Of a DNA stretch of 37,391 bases, positions 13,881-21,681 are shown in pieces (position 1 is the stretch's first letter; each line of letters opens with the position of its first letter). Under the pieces are notes generated by a model that saw only the letters and a program-made list of their open reading frames with translations, ran no database searches and was not told where the DNA came from. Origin of the DNA: Planctomycetota bacterium (lineage in GTDB: Bacteria; Planctomycetota; Planctomycetia; Pirellulales; Lacipirellulaceae); the NCBI GenBank assembly GCA_024276705.1, contig JAJRWS010000250.1:1-37391 (forward strand), written 5' to 3'. The translations under genes and the position numbers were made by a program.

Positions 13881-14279
13881 ATGGCGCGTAGCGAATCGGA
13901 GCATCCGACCGAGCTGGAGCTCGAAATTCTCAAAGTCTTGTGGGACGAGTCGCCGCTGCCGGTCCGCGAGGTGCGGGCCCGGCTCGAGGCGAACGCGGGC
14001 CGACCCCTGGCCCATAGCACGGTCATCACGATGCTCAACATCATGCACCGCAAAGGTTTTCTGCGCCGGCGCAAGGCGGGCAAGGCCTTTTTCTTTTCTC
14101 CCAAGGAGGAAAAGCAGCGTGTTACTGGCCGCATGATGGGCGACTTGCTGCGGCGTGCTTTCGACGGTTCGACTTCGGCTTTGGTTCTCAACCTGCTGGA
14201 AACGACCGATCTCGACGCCGGGGAGCTGGCCGAGCTGCGGCGGCTGATCAGCCGCAAGGCGAAGGAGCAAAAGCGATGA
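13881..14279 (+). CDS. blaI: BlaI/MecI/CopY-family repressor
   Basis: The 132-residue protein has the BlaI winged helix (PTELELEILKVLWDESPLPVREVRARL, then HSTVITMLNIMHRKGFLRRRK and KAFFFSPK) followed by the C-terminal dimerisation helices (VTGRMMGDLLRRAFDGSTSALVLNLL). The ATG at 13881 follows GAAAGGGA; an upstream extension to 13839 is unlikely. The stop overlaps the start of blaR1 (ATGA). BlaI proteins repress their own operon by binding palindromes such as those at 13716 and 13773, and are released when the partner M56 peptidase triggers their cleavage. In planctomycetes this pair occurs in many copies and is usually not linked to beta-lactamases; the target regulon is unknown. Confidence 0.9.
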   Translation: MARSESEHPTELELEILKVLWDESPLPVREVRARLEANAGRPLAHSTVITMLNIMHRKGFLRRRKAGKAFFFSPKEEKQRVTGRMMGDLLRRAFDGSTSALVLNLLETTDLDAGELAELRRLISRKAKEQKR

Positions 14280-15565
14280 ACGGGCAAGCATTTTTCGATC
14301 CGCTGTTCTGCGGCCACTTTTGTCTCGTGCTACTCCACTCGCTCTGGCAAGTGGCCCTGCTGTCGGCGATCGTCTGGCTGGTCGATCGATTATGGCGAAA
14401 GGGGTCGGTCGAGCGTAGCTATGCCTTGCATGTCGGGGCGCTCTTGGTGGGCCTCGCGGCGCTGCCAATCACTTTTATGGTCGTGTCGCACGACGTACCA
14501 GCAGGCGCCGGGGCTGACGCGAGTGAAACAGAGGTTGCCTCAACTCCACAAGCGATCATTGCACCAGATATTCCGCTCTCTTTGCCATCGGGGGAAGGGT
14601 TGGAAGCTCACAGCCAACCTCCAGCGGTCACACCTGTTGGTGATAGCCTGCCCCTATCCGATGCGGCCGCGGAACAGCCGTGGCCGGCTATTTGGTTCCG
14701 TTTTGCGCCGTGGCTGACCGGCATCTATGCGACCGGAGTCATGGTGATGCTCGGGCGATTGCTGTCCGGAATGTTGCAAGCCCACCAACTGGCGAGCCTG
14801 GCCAGGCCGATCACCGAGGGGCCCCTGCCGGAGATGTTACGCAATCTTGCCCGGCGCTGGTCGCTGCGGGTGGTGCCCCGGTTGGCTCAGGCGGAGCGGG
14901 TCGTGGTCCCCAAGGTGGTGGGACTGCTCAAACCAACCATCCTGCTGCCCGCCGCAGCCCTGGCCGGTCTGTCGACTGGCGAGCTGGAAATGATTCTTAC
15001 CCACGAACTGGCCCATGTGCGGCGGCACGACCTGTGGGTGAACTTGCTGCAACGTTTGGCCGAGGCGGGGTTGTTTTTCAACCCGGCGCTCTGGGTTCTC
15101 AGCCGCCGGATCAGCGCACTGCGCGAATACTGCTGCGACGAGATGACCTGCCGGGCCGTGTCAAAGGCTGATACTGAGCCGCAACTGCGTTACGCGGCTG
15201 CCCTGCTCCGGATTGCCGAACTGGGCGCGTCCAGCAACGTCATTTCCGGAGACCTCGCCTCGTTGGCCGCCAGTGGCCGCGCGCCCTCGGAGCTGCGCCG
15301 CCGCGTGGCGCGCCTGTTTGGCGAGCCGCTCCGCGAACCGTTGTGTCTCTCACGCGGCGGAATGCTGGCGTTTGCAATGCTGGCCGTGCTGCTAGTTTGT
15401 GGTCCTGCGATATGGCAGACCAAGGCGCAAACTGGCGTTAATGAGACTGCGAATGAGCGATACATGCCGGGTGACTTTCAACTGCACGTCGTCGATTCCG
15501 CAGGCACCCCGGTACCTCATGCCAGTGTCGAGATTCGCACGAACCCTGCGCCGACGGCGGAGTAG
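14276..15565 (+). CDS. blaR1: BlaR1-like M56 membrane metallopeptidase (cut short by in-frame stop)
   Basis: The 429-residue product has N-terminal membrane helices (FCLVLLHSLWQVALLSAIVWLV; ALLVGLAALPITFMVV), a third around residue 150, the M56 zinc site HELAHVRRHD from residue 243, the downstream Glu-containing segment REYCCDEM, and a last membrane helix (GGMLAFAMLAVLLVCGPAIW). After it an extracytoplasmic region begins (FQLHVVDSAGTPVPHASVEIR) and is stopped by TAG at 15563-15565. The same frame stays open after the stop for another ~210 codons with clear homology to the family's carboxypeptidase-regulatory-like tail, so the stop is a nonsense mutation. The peptidase and membrane parts are complete and may still work; the sensor part would be missing. 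It is coupled to blaI. Confidence 0.8.
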   Translation: MNGQAFFDPLFCGHFCLVLLHSLWQVALLSAIVWLVDRLWRKGSVERSYALHVGALLVGLAALPITFMVVSHDVPAGAGADASETEVASTPQAIIAPDIPLSLPSGEGLEAHSQPPAVTPVGDSLPLSDAAAEQPWPAIWFRFAPWLTGIYATGVMVMLGRLLSGMLQAHQLASLARPITEGPLPEMLRNLARRWSLRVVPRLAQAERVVVPKVVGLLKPTILLPAAALAGLSTGELEMILTHELAHVRRHDLWVNLLQRLAEAGLFFNPALWVLSRRISALREYCCDEMTCRAVSKADTEPQLRYAAALLRIAELGASSNVISGDLASLAASGRAPSELRRRVARLFGEPLREPLCLSRGGMLAFAMLAVLLVCGPAIWQTKAQTGVNETANERYMPGDFQLHVVDSAGTPVPHASVEIRTNPAPTAE

Positions 15566-16847
15566 ATTCACTGTGGCCAGTTCGTCCGCGCTGGCGACTA
15601 TGGCACCTTTGCCATGACCGACGACCAGGGACGCCTCGTGCTGATGCTCCCTGGCCGCCCCGAACGATTCAATCTCAGCATCCAGCAACCCGGCTATGGG
15701 CCGTATTGGGCCGGTTGGGATTCGAGCAGCCATCCACAGGAAATCCCTCATGAATTCATCGCCCGACTCGATGCGGGTTGGTCGGTGGGCGGAGTGGTGG
15801 TCGACGACTCGGGTAAACCGGTGGCAGGCGTCCGGGTGAGTCCGAGCGTTTTTTTCAAAAAACGACCAGGCGATACCGGGCAGTTGGGTGTGGGCACGCG
15901 GATCGTGACCGACATGGAAGGCAAATGGCGTTTCGACCATGTTCCTGATTCCATGCGCGACATTCACGTCGCCTTGAGCCACTCCGATTACGGTCCGCTG
16001 CGGATGCGGTTGCCGCGCAGCGGCTTTGAGGTTGAGCCCGGCGCGGCGCCAACCGCTCGCATAGAGCTAAAACGGGGACTCTCGGTGTCCGGCCGAGTAA
16101 CCGATGTGTCGGGCGAGCCGATCGCCGGAGCGCTGGTGCGGTCAAAATTCCTCAACGACATCCGCGAAGCACGAACCGATCCATTCCTACGGTGACAAGG
16201 TGCCGAACATCTTCACCCATCATAAGATGACGACCGGAAAGGAGGGCCGGTTTGTCTTTGAGCGGGTGTTTCCGGGGAAGGGCCGGATCGGTCGCCAAAT
16301 ATTGCTGATGGTCAATGACGGAGCGACCGAGGTTACCTCATCCCAAAGGGTATCGGCTGAGTTCAGCGCGGGGGAAAACACGACGATCAACCTGGGCGGG
16401 TCGGGGCGGCCGGTGGTTGGCAAGCTGGCCCCGCCGGCCGATTATACCGGCCGCGTGCTGTGGAATTTTGCCCTCATCCATGTTCAGGCCGATATCTCCC
16501 CGCCGCCCAGGCCGGCGCCGCCCGCCGAAGCTCAGGGCAATCCCGAGCGGACCAGGGCATGGTGGGAATCCTGGCGGTGGACCGATGCGGGCATGGCTTG
16601 GACGAGCGCCTACGAAACGTCAAAGCAGCTCCAGTGGGAGTCGCCACTATTCACCGCCAGTGTTGACCGTGACGGTTCGTTTCGCCTCGATGATGTGCCC
16701 GCGGGAAACTATGTATTGAGCGTGCGTTTCAACAAGAACTCCGCCGGCCGGCTGTCAGGCTACCACTTTTCGGTACCCCCGGTTGCTGCGGGTGGTGCTG
16801 GGCAGCGCATGGAGCTCGGCACGTTGACATTAAGGGGCAGCCGATAA
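15566..16847 (+). pseudogene. Broken carboxypeptidase-regulatory-like tail of the BlaR1 protein
   Basis: This continues the blaR1 frame past the TAG: QFVRAGDYGTFAMTDDQGRLVLML, then GGVVVDDSGKPVAGVRVSP and SGRVTDVSGEPIAGALVRSKF, which are carboxypeptidase-regulatory-like beta domains. The frame ends at TGA 16193-16195. Another frame takes over at about 16185 (HSYGDKVPNIFTHHKM, GKEGRFVFERVFPGKGRI) and runs to TAA 16845-16847, ending in DRDGSFRLDDVPAGNYVLSV, the same type of domain. So there is one stop and one frameshift, probably with loss of sequence between FLNDIREA and the second part. Independent translation from GTG or ATG starts at 15614 or 16104 is unlikely. It ends 4 bases from the convergent abiEii. 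Confidence 0.75.
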
Positions 16848-16851
16848 CTGA

Positions 16852-17718
16852 CTACACCAGCTCAATCCGCTCGAAGAGTCCCCGGAAGAAATTTTTGGAC
16901 CAGACATCCAGAGAGCGTGGATCCTTGATATAGGAGGCTACTTCCTGACGCGCTTGTTCCAGGTTCAATCGGTCCAGTGCCTGCCCCAACAAGGCTTTCA
17001 GGTCTTCCGAGGTCAATGGGCCTATTTCGGTGTAGTCCCCCGATTGCCGCATGCGATTTTCAAGGTGGCCCAGATGCAGTTGCGAATCTCTGGCAACGTA
17101 CCAGACCAGGTCATACCAATCTCGTCCTTTGACTCGATTCTTCCACTTGCGACACAGGATTGCATGCATCTTGCCGGCAAAGAGATCGGGTAACCGATAA
17201 ACGCGGACCGAAAAGGGAATCGGTAACAGTACGTACTTCGTCTCCGTCTCAAAACCGCCTGGCGGGCAGGTGTCGATCTCCAACCTGATTTTCAGCTTTT
17301 TAGATGGGTGCAGGCCACTTAATAGATTTTTAGGCACTCCCATGACGATTGATTGTTGCCATGTGTTGGTCTTGAGAAATGCTGAATCGATCGCACTGCG
17401 CCGAGGTTTGCGCCGGGTTTCAAATTCAACCTGAAATCCAAAACTACGGATTTCCTTGCAGAGAGCATCGCCATAGGCGCCAAGGGAGAATTGGTCATTC
17501 GGTTGGATAAGCGAAAAATCGAGATCTTCGCTGTAGCGATCCAATCCATGAAGAATCCTCAGGGCGGTCCCGCCGTAAAAGGCCGCATGTTCAAAGAATT
17601 TGCCGCGCCACAATCCCAGCAAGGCAATCTCCTGGAGGATTTCTCGCAGCGCGTTGATGTAGTCATCCTGAGTATTGCACTGGTAACGAGCCAGCATGGT
17701 ACGAATGGCTTCATGCAT
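16852..17718 (-). CDS. abiEii: AbiEii nucleotidyltransferase toxin
   Basis: The 288-residue protein belongs to the AbiEii (COG2253/DUF1814) nucleotidyltransferases. GGTALRILHGLDRYSEDLDF at residues 49-68 supplies the nucleotide-binding GG and the metal-binding Glu/Asp pair; KLKIRLEID and DLFAGKMHAILCRKWKNRVKGRDWYDL supply the remaining conserved Lys and Asp. These enzymes bind GTP or other nucleotides and, in related systems such as MenT, modify tRNA acceptor ends and block translation. Together with abiEi this is a type IV toxin-antitoxin system that can give phage resistance by abortive infection. The start overlaps the abiEi stop by 8 bases. The frame is intact and all motif residues seen are present. 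Confidence 0.9.
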   Translation of the reverse strand: MHEAIRTMLARYQCNTQDDYINALREILQEIALLGLWRGKFFEHAAFYGGTALRILHGLDRYSEDLDFSLIQPNDQFSLGAYGDALCKEIRSFGFQVEFETRRKPRRSAIDSAFLKTNTWQQSIVMGVPKNLLSGLHPSKKLKIRLEIDTCPPGGFETETKYVLLPIPFSVRVYRLPDLFAGKMHAILCRKWKNRVKGRDWYDLVWYVARDSQLHLGHLENRMRQSGDYTEIGPLTSEDLKALLGQALDRLNLEQARQEVASYIKDPRSLDVWSKNFFRGLFERIELV

Positions 17719-18364
17719 CGATTGACCCCCTTGCTCCGGCCAGAAATTTCACAAGATTTCGGATCTTTAATGATTCAAAGTTTGCGGCGATCCGCTTGAG
17801 GCGAGGAAAGTCGAGCTCATGGAGTGCCTCCGGATCGATACGAAGATCATCGTTCAGGTAAGTGTTGAAGTCGTTAAGAAGCTGGCCGCTCATCCGCTTG
17901 TCGGCCCAGACCTTGTCAATCAAGGCCTTTTCGGGAGTTGCGAGGAGGCAATGGGCATTGCCCGATGGTTCCAACATGACACCGATGGAATAACGAGACT
18001 CTCGTAGCATGCGGTAGGAAAAAAGGCCTAACGGTGTATCGAAACTCCGGCTGCGGCCAGTGGTGACGGAGGTAACCGTTTCCACACGTTCCGGGATGAG
18101 ACCGTGGTGGCTCAAGGCATAGTCCATGCTGACGTAGGACGGGCCATAGATCAGGTTAGCCACATACTCACGACAAATCGGTTGCTTGCTGAAGACCTCG
18201 CCGAAGCAATAGAGGCCCTTTTTGATACGTAGTACAACGCCACTGGCGAGCAACTTCGTGATTTTATCGCGTGGCTTTTGGTACTCGGAGAGTGCCTCCA
18301 TCAGGGCGCGGTAGTCGAATACATCCTGTTCGATCTTTGCTCGGATTTGGTAAAGTTCAATCAT
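17711..18364 (-). CDS. abiEi: AbiEi-family antitoxin/transcriptional repressor
   Basis: The 217-residue protein has the AbiEi arrangement: an N-terminal winged helix (IEQDVFDYRALMEALSEY, KITKLLASGVVLRIKKGLYCFG) and a C-terminal domain (YVSMDYALSHHGLIPE, TVTSVTTGRSRSFDTPLG, LATPEKALIDKVW). The ATG at 18364 (MIELYQI) follows an AGGA ribosome site; the longer frame from 18409 would run through the operator. In characterised AbiE systems AbiEi represses the operon by binding inverted repeats and neutralises the toxin without stable binding. It precedes abiEii with an 8-base overlap. A perfect 27-base palindrome lies 22 bases upstream of the start over the promoter. Confidence 0.9.
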   Translation of the reverse strand: MIELYQIRAKIEQDVFDYRALMEALSEYQKPRDKITKLLASGVVLRIKKGLYCFGEVFSKQPICREYVANLIYGPSYVSMDYALSHHGLIPERVETVTSVTTGRSRSFDTPLGLFSYRMLRESRYSIGVMLEPSGNAHCLLATPEKALIDKVWADKRMSGQLLNDFNTYLNDDLRIDPEALHELDFPRLKRIAANFESLKIRNLVKFLAGARGSIDA

Positions 18365-18385
18365 GGGAAATCCTGGAAACAAGCC

Positions 18386-18412
18386 AGTATGTCCACGTAA
18401 CGTGGACATACT
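18386..18412. promoter_or_regulatory. AbiEi operator, perfect 13-bp-arm palindrome
   Basis: AGTATGTCCACGT (18386-18398), one central A, then the exact reverse complement ACGTGGACATACT (18400-18412). It overlaps the -10 box of the abiE promoter by three bases and covers the transcription start, the position expected for autorepression by the winged-helix antitoxin. Confidence 0.85.
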
Positions 18413-18438
18413 ATGCGATAATTTTGGTTGGGTGTCAA
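18410..18438 (-). promoter_or_regulatory. abiE promoter
   Basis: On the minus strand TTGACA (18438-18433) and CATAGT (18415-18410) are 17 bases apart. The -35 is perfect, the -10 weaker (4 of 6). The abiE operator begins inside the -10. Confidence 0.65.
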
Positions 18439-18457
18439 GCGAGAAGATAACGGCATG

Positions 18458-19090
18458 TTATCGGCTGGCACATCCATGATGTTCGATGGCCGTCGCCATT
18501 TCCGCGGCGGTCATTCGGGCGTCCACGTCGATTTTGACAATCGTCGCGCCCTGCTGCCGGTAGTGGTCCACCAGCGGCAGGGTCCGCTGGGCGAACAACT
18601 CCAGCTTGCGGCCGATCGCTCGGGTGTCGTCGTCGTCGCGGCCGGTCCGGTCGCCGCCCGTGTTGGCCGCGATTCGGGCGGTAACCGTTTCGGGCGTGCA
18701 GCGGAGGTGGACGATGGTTCGAACATCCACGATCGGGTCCAGGCGAGTGGCCTGGCCCGCATGCCTGGGCAGTCCGTTGAGGACCACCTGGGTCTCCGGT
18801 GTCGTGGCCTGGCGGTCGATGAAATCCTCGAGCAACCGCGCGGCGATCGGGAAGTCCTTGTCTTCGAGCAAGACGCCCGTGTCGAGCACGTCGCGGAGGA
18901 AGGCGATTTCCCGGCTCGAGAGAATCGAGCGGGTGGGTCCGGCGGTCACGGCTTGACGCATGTTCTGGCCGAAGTCGAAATGGACGCAGCGGCGGCCGCC
19001 GAGGCCGCTGGCTTCAAGCCTTGCGCCCAGGGGCGTCTTGCCGGCTCCGGTGGGACCGATCAGCAGCAGTGCGCTCGGGCGTTGTTTCAT
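18458..19090 (-). CDS. Adenylate-kinase-like nucleoside monophosphate kinase
   Basis: The 210-residue protein opens with a P-loop GPTGAGKTP, followed by a segment like the NMP-binding region (HFDFGQNMRQAV), VVLNGLPRH (the usual D/NG-PR of adenylate kinases), HLRCTPETVTARI, a lid-like NTGGDRTGRDDDDTRAIGRKL, and a helical end. This is the adenylate kinase (COG0563) fold, but residues that define AMP specificity are not clear, so another phosphoryl-acceptor is possible. The ATG is preceded by AGGATG about 8 bases away. The last codons are duplicated next to fic at 13433-13490. It sits between the abiE operon and a repeat-rich region, with no obvious operon partner. Confidence 0.75.
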   Translation of the reverse strand: MKQRPSALLLIGPTGAGKTPLGARLEASGLGGRRCVHFDFGQNMRQAVTAGPTRSILSSREIAFLRDVLDTGVLLEDKDFPIAARLLEDFIDRQATTPETQVVLNGLPRHAGQATRLDPIVDVRTIVHLRCTPETVTARIAANTGGDRTGRDDDDTRAIGRKLELFAQRTLPLVDHYRQQGATIVKIDVDARMTAAEMATAIEHHGCASR

Positions 19091-19267
19091 GGAGGTTGCA
19101 TCCTAGTGAGAGCGGGCAACGGGTTAACCGGGGTCCGTGAATTCCGTAACGGCGACGGGTGGCCGAGGCCCCTGGTTTTCCGAGTTGCTGGCAATCGAGA
19201 ATCACCGCGGCTCATTTCGGCCTCGGCCATCCGCCGATTGTACCCAGCGCAACCCGCTCGGCCGAGA

Positions 19268-19357
19268 ATGGTTATTGATGATGACCGACCTTGCCTCCCA
19301 GTCGGGTTCGAGTACGAGTACCGCTTTGCTGAGTACGAGTACGATATTCTCTTCCCG
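19268..19357. repeat. GAGTAC-containing dispersed repeat, copy 1
   Basis: About 88 bases that recur at 37302-37391 with roughly 90% identity: ATGG-TATTGATGATGACCGA, CTTGCCT-CCAGT, then an identical stretch of GAGTAC hexamers around CCGCTTTGCT and ending GATATTCTCT. Same orientation in both places. Neither copy codes for a recognisable protein. Confidence 0.8.
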
Positions 19358-19480
19358 GCTCCTTTGAGGAGCCTTCCTCAAGCCACCCGCTATGCGGGTG
19401 GTACATGACTTTGCATCGCGGCGATGCCGGTATCTCCAGCCCCTCCACCTCTGGCGACCCCCACGTGCTTGTCACGTGGG
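19357..19480. mobile_element. IS200/IS605-like palindromic end remnant
   Basis: Three strong hairpins follow each other: GGCTCC-TTTGA-GGAGCC (19357-19373), CCACCCGC-TAT-GCGGGTGG (19383-19401) within CCTCAAG...GTACATGACT, and CCCACGTG-CTTGT-CACGTGGG (19460-19480). A CCTCAA-hairpin-ATGACT layout is typical of the subterminal palindromes of IS200/IS605 elements and of the non-autonomous elements derived from them. No transposase is present. The assignment is by resemblance only. Confidence 0.45.
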
Positions 19481-19567
19481 TGAAGAAGATTCGTAAGCTA
19501 AAGGGGTATCACCCCAGACTCCTCCGTTTTTTGTAACTCTCCAGGTGCTTTCCCCAACTCGCGCCTC

Positions 19568-20848
19568 TTAGATTCGATCCAGCAACAACGGCGGTGCTTC
19601 GCATGGTTCTGGCCCCAGTTCGATCGCCTCGCGCACCATGGCGCTCACATGCGCGATGCTGCCAGCAGGTGCGAACAAGCGGACCAGCGGTTCGCCCGCT
19701 TCGACCGGATCTCCCAGTCGCACGAGCATTTCCAGGCCGGTGGAATGATCGAGTGGGTCGCCCAGTTGCTGGCGGCCTCCTTTCATCGCGATGATCGCCT
19801 GGCCTAATTGTTCGGTGTCGATCCGGGTGACGTAGCCGGCGGCCGGACTGGCCACTTCTTGCGGGGGCGCGACCGGTCGCGGGGCATCCAGGTCGCCGCC
19901 CTGGGCCGCGACCATCTGGGCGAATTTCTCCCGGGCGGCGCCCGAATCGATCGTTTTTTGTAATTCGGCCCGAGCTTGCGATAGCGATTCGTCACGGCCG
20001 GTCGAAACGAGCAGTTCCGCCCCCAAGGCCAGCGTGACTTCCATCAGGTCGTCGGGGCCATGGCCTTCGAGCGCGGCGACCGACTCATTCACCTCGACCG
20101 CATTGCCCGCCATGCGCCCGAGCGGCTGGTTCATGTCGGTCAAGATCGCGGTGGTGGCCAGCCCCATCCGCCGGCCGGTGGCGACCATCGACTCGGCCAG
20201 TTGCCGAGCCTGGTCTGCCGTTTTCATGAACGCCCCGGTGCCAAATTTCACATCGAGCACCAAGGCGTCGAGCCCCTCGGCCAGTTTCTTGCTCATGATG
20301 CTGGCGGTGATCAGTGGGATGGATGGGACGGTGGCGGTCACGTCGCGCAGGGCGTAGAGCTTGCGGTCGGCCGGCACCAGCCCCTCGGTCGCGCCGCTGA
20401 TCACACAGCCGACCGACGCGCAAACCTGTCGCATCTGGTCCATCGACAGGTCGGTGCGGAAGCCGGGGATCGACTCCAGCTTGTCGAGCGTGCCGCCAGT
20501 GGCCCCCAAGCCGCGGCCGGAAATCATCGGCACGGCCAGGCCACAACAGGCCAGCATCGGTGCCAGCGGCAGCGACACCTTGTCGCCAATGCCGCCGGTT
20601 GAATGTTTGTCGACGCTGGGAAGGCCCCCATCGGGCCACTCGAAACGATTGCCGGAAACAAGCATCTGATCGGTCAGCGCAGCCGTTTCCTCGGTGGTCA
20701 TTCCTTGCAGATAAATGGCCATGGCCAGGGCCGACATCTGATAGTCGGGGATCGAGCCGTCGACGTAGCCACGAATCAATTGGCCAATTTCGGCGTTCGA
20801 GAATTCTCCGCCATCTCGTTTCTTGGCGATGAGTTGTACGGTGTTCAT
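19568..20848 (-). CDS. deoA: Pyrimidine-nucleoside (thymidine) phosphorylase
   Basis: The 426-residue protein matches the DeoA/Pdp family over its full length: an N-terminal alpha domain (IAKKRDGGEFSNAEIGQLIRGYVDGSIPDYQMSA), the phosphate-binding KHSTGGIGDK at 81-90, GRGLGATGGTLDKLESIPG, DVKFGTGAFMKT and the C-terminal AGYVTRID barrel-sandwich part. It cleaves thymidine, deoxyuridine or uridine with phosphate to free base and (deoxy)ribose-1-phosphate. Whether it is DeoA-type (deoxy-specific) or Pdp-type (broad) cannot be told here. Its ATG overlaps the stop of the upstream purine nucleoside phosphorylase (ATGA), so it is translated as the last gene of the deoC-pnp-pnp unit. Confidence 0.93.
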   Translation of the reverse strand: MNTVQLIAKKRDGGEFSNAEIGQLIRGYVDGSIPDYQMSALAMAIYLQGMTTEETAALTDQMLVSGNRFEWPDGGLPSVDKHSTGGIGDKVSLPLAPMLACCGLAVPMISGRGLGATGGTLDKLESIPGFRTDLSMDQMRQVCASVGCVISGATEGLVPADRKLYALRDVTATVPSIPLITASIMSKKLAEGLDALVLDVKFGTGAFMKTADQARQLAESMVATGRRMGLATTAILTDMNQPLGRMAGNAVEVNESVAALEGHGPDDLMEVTLALGAELLVSTGRDESLSQARAELQKTIDSGAAREKFAQMVAAQGGDLDAPRPVAPPQEVASPAAGYVTRIDTEQLGQAIIAMKGGRQQLGDPLDHSTGLEMLVRLGDPVEAGEPLVRLFAPAGSIAHVSAMVREAIELGPEPCEAPPLLLDRI

Positions 20849-21681
20849 GAGTGAGTCCCTCCGATAATCACGCCCAACACCAGCTTGCGCAGTTTTTCCT
20901 GAACTTGTCTGGCGGCCGCGACCACCTCTTCTCCCGACGTGGCGGTCGCCACGTCGGGTGAACAGACGTTGGTCACCGTCGAGAGGCCCAGTACGGGCAA
21001 GTTCGCGTGGGCGGCGACGAGCACTTCGGGCACGGTCGACATGCCGACCACGTCGGCACCGAGGGTGCGCAGCATCCGTATCTCGGCCCGTGTTTCGTAC
21101 GTTGGTCCCAGCATGGCGACATAGGTCCCACGCCAGCAGGTAAAATTTTCCTTGCGGGCAATGGCCAGTGCCCGCTCGGCCAAACGCGGGTCGTAGGGCG
21201 ACGACATGTCGGGGAAACGGGGGCCCAGTCGGTCGTCGTTGACTCCGGCGAGTGGGTTACTCGGCAGCAGGTTGATATGGTCGTCGATCACCATCACGTC
21301 CCCCACCGCCAGTCGCGGATTAAGCCCTCCGACCGCGTTGGAGACGATCAACCCGCCAATGCCCAACGCTTTCAGCACTCGGACCGGAAAGGTGACCTGG
21401 CGGGCCGAATGGCCTTCGTACAGATGGGGCCGGCCACGCATGGCAACAACCGGGACACCCCCCAGTTTGCCGCAAAGGAGCTGGCCCCGGTGGCCCATGG
21501 CGGTGGTGCTGGCGAAGTGGGGGATATCGGCATAAGAGAAAGTTTCTTCACAGTCGATTGCTTCGGCGACTCTGTCCAGACCGGAGCCAAGGATGATCGC
21601 CCAGCGTGGAGTTTCCGGCCAGCGCTGACGAACTCGTTGCGCGGCGGTGTCAATCCTTTCGACCAGCAAATGCCCGCTCAT
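20845..21681 (-). CDS. Purine nucleoside phosphorylase, Asn-type (6-oxopurine)
   Basis: The 278-residue protein is a trimeric-type PNP: IILGSGLDRVAE (phosphate loop), GHRGQLLCGKLGGVPVVAMRGRPHLYEG (catalytic His), SNAVGGLNP, DVMVIDDHINL, GPTYETRAE and VVGMSTVPEV. In the base-binding segment it has TVTNVC, with Asn238 at the position of human PNP Asn243, the choice found in enzymes for inosine and guanosine. The start is ATG 21681, overlapping the stop of the paralogue upstream (ATGA); a longer frame from 21732 lies inside that gene. It splits purine (deoxy)nucleosides with phosphate. It is coupled on both sides, to the other PNP and to the pyrimidine phosphorylase. Confidence 0.92.
   Translation of the reverse strand: MSGHLLVERIDTAAQRVRQRWPETPRWAIILGSGLDRVAEAIDCEETFSYADIPHFASTTAMGHRGQLLCGKLGGVPVVAMRGRPHLYEGHSARQVTFPVRVLKALGIGGLIVSNAVGGLNPRLAVGDVMVIDDHINLLPSNPLAGVNDDRLGPRFPDMSSPYDPRLAERALAIARKENFTCWRGTYVAMLGPTYETRAEIRMLRTLGADVVGMSTVPEVLVAAHANLPVLGLSTVTNVCSPDVATATSGEEVVAAARQVQEKLRKLVLGVIIGGTHS

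Larger units (their letters stand above)
19091..19567. other. Repeat- and hairpin-rich intergenic region
   Basis: This 477-base gap has no supported gene. It contains one copy of an ~88-base dispersed repeat (19268-19357) and four hairpins in a row up to 19515. The last hairpin, GGGGT-ATC-ACCCC at 19503-19515, lies downstream of the pyrimidine nucleoside phosphorylase stop and could act as a weak terminator on the minus strand (CCCC followed by TTTA). Confidence 0.5.

Noticed and set aside
19268-19345. Possible CRISPR-like array from GAGTAC units
   Set aside because: The units are hexamers without regular repeat-spacer structure and no cas genes are present.
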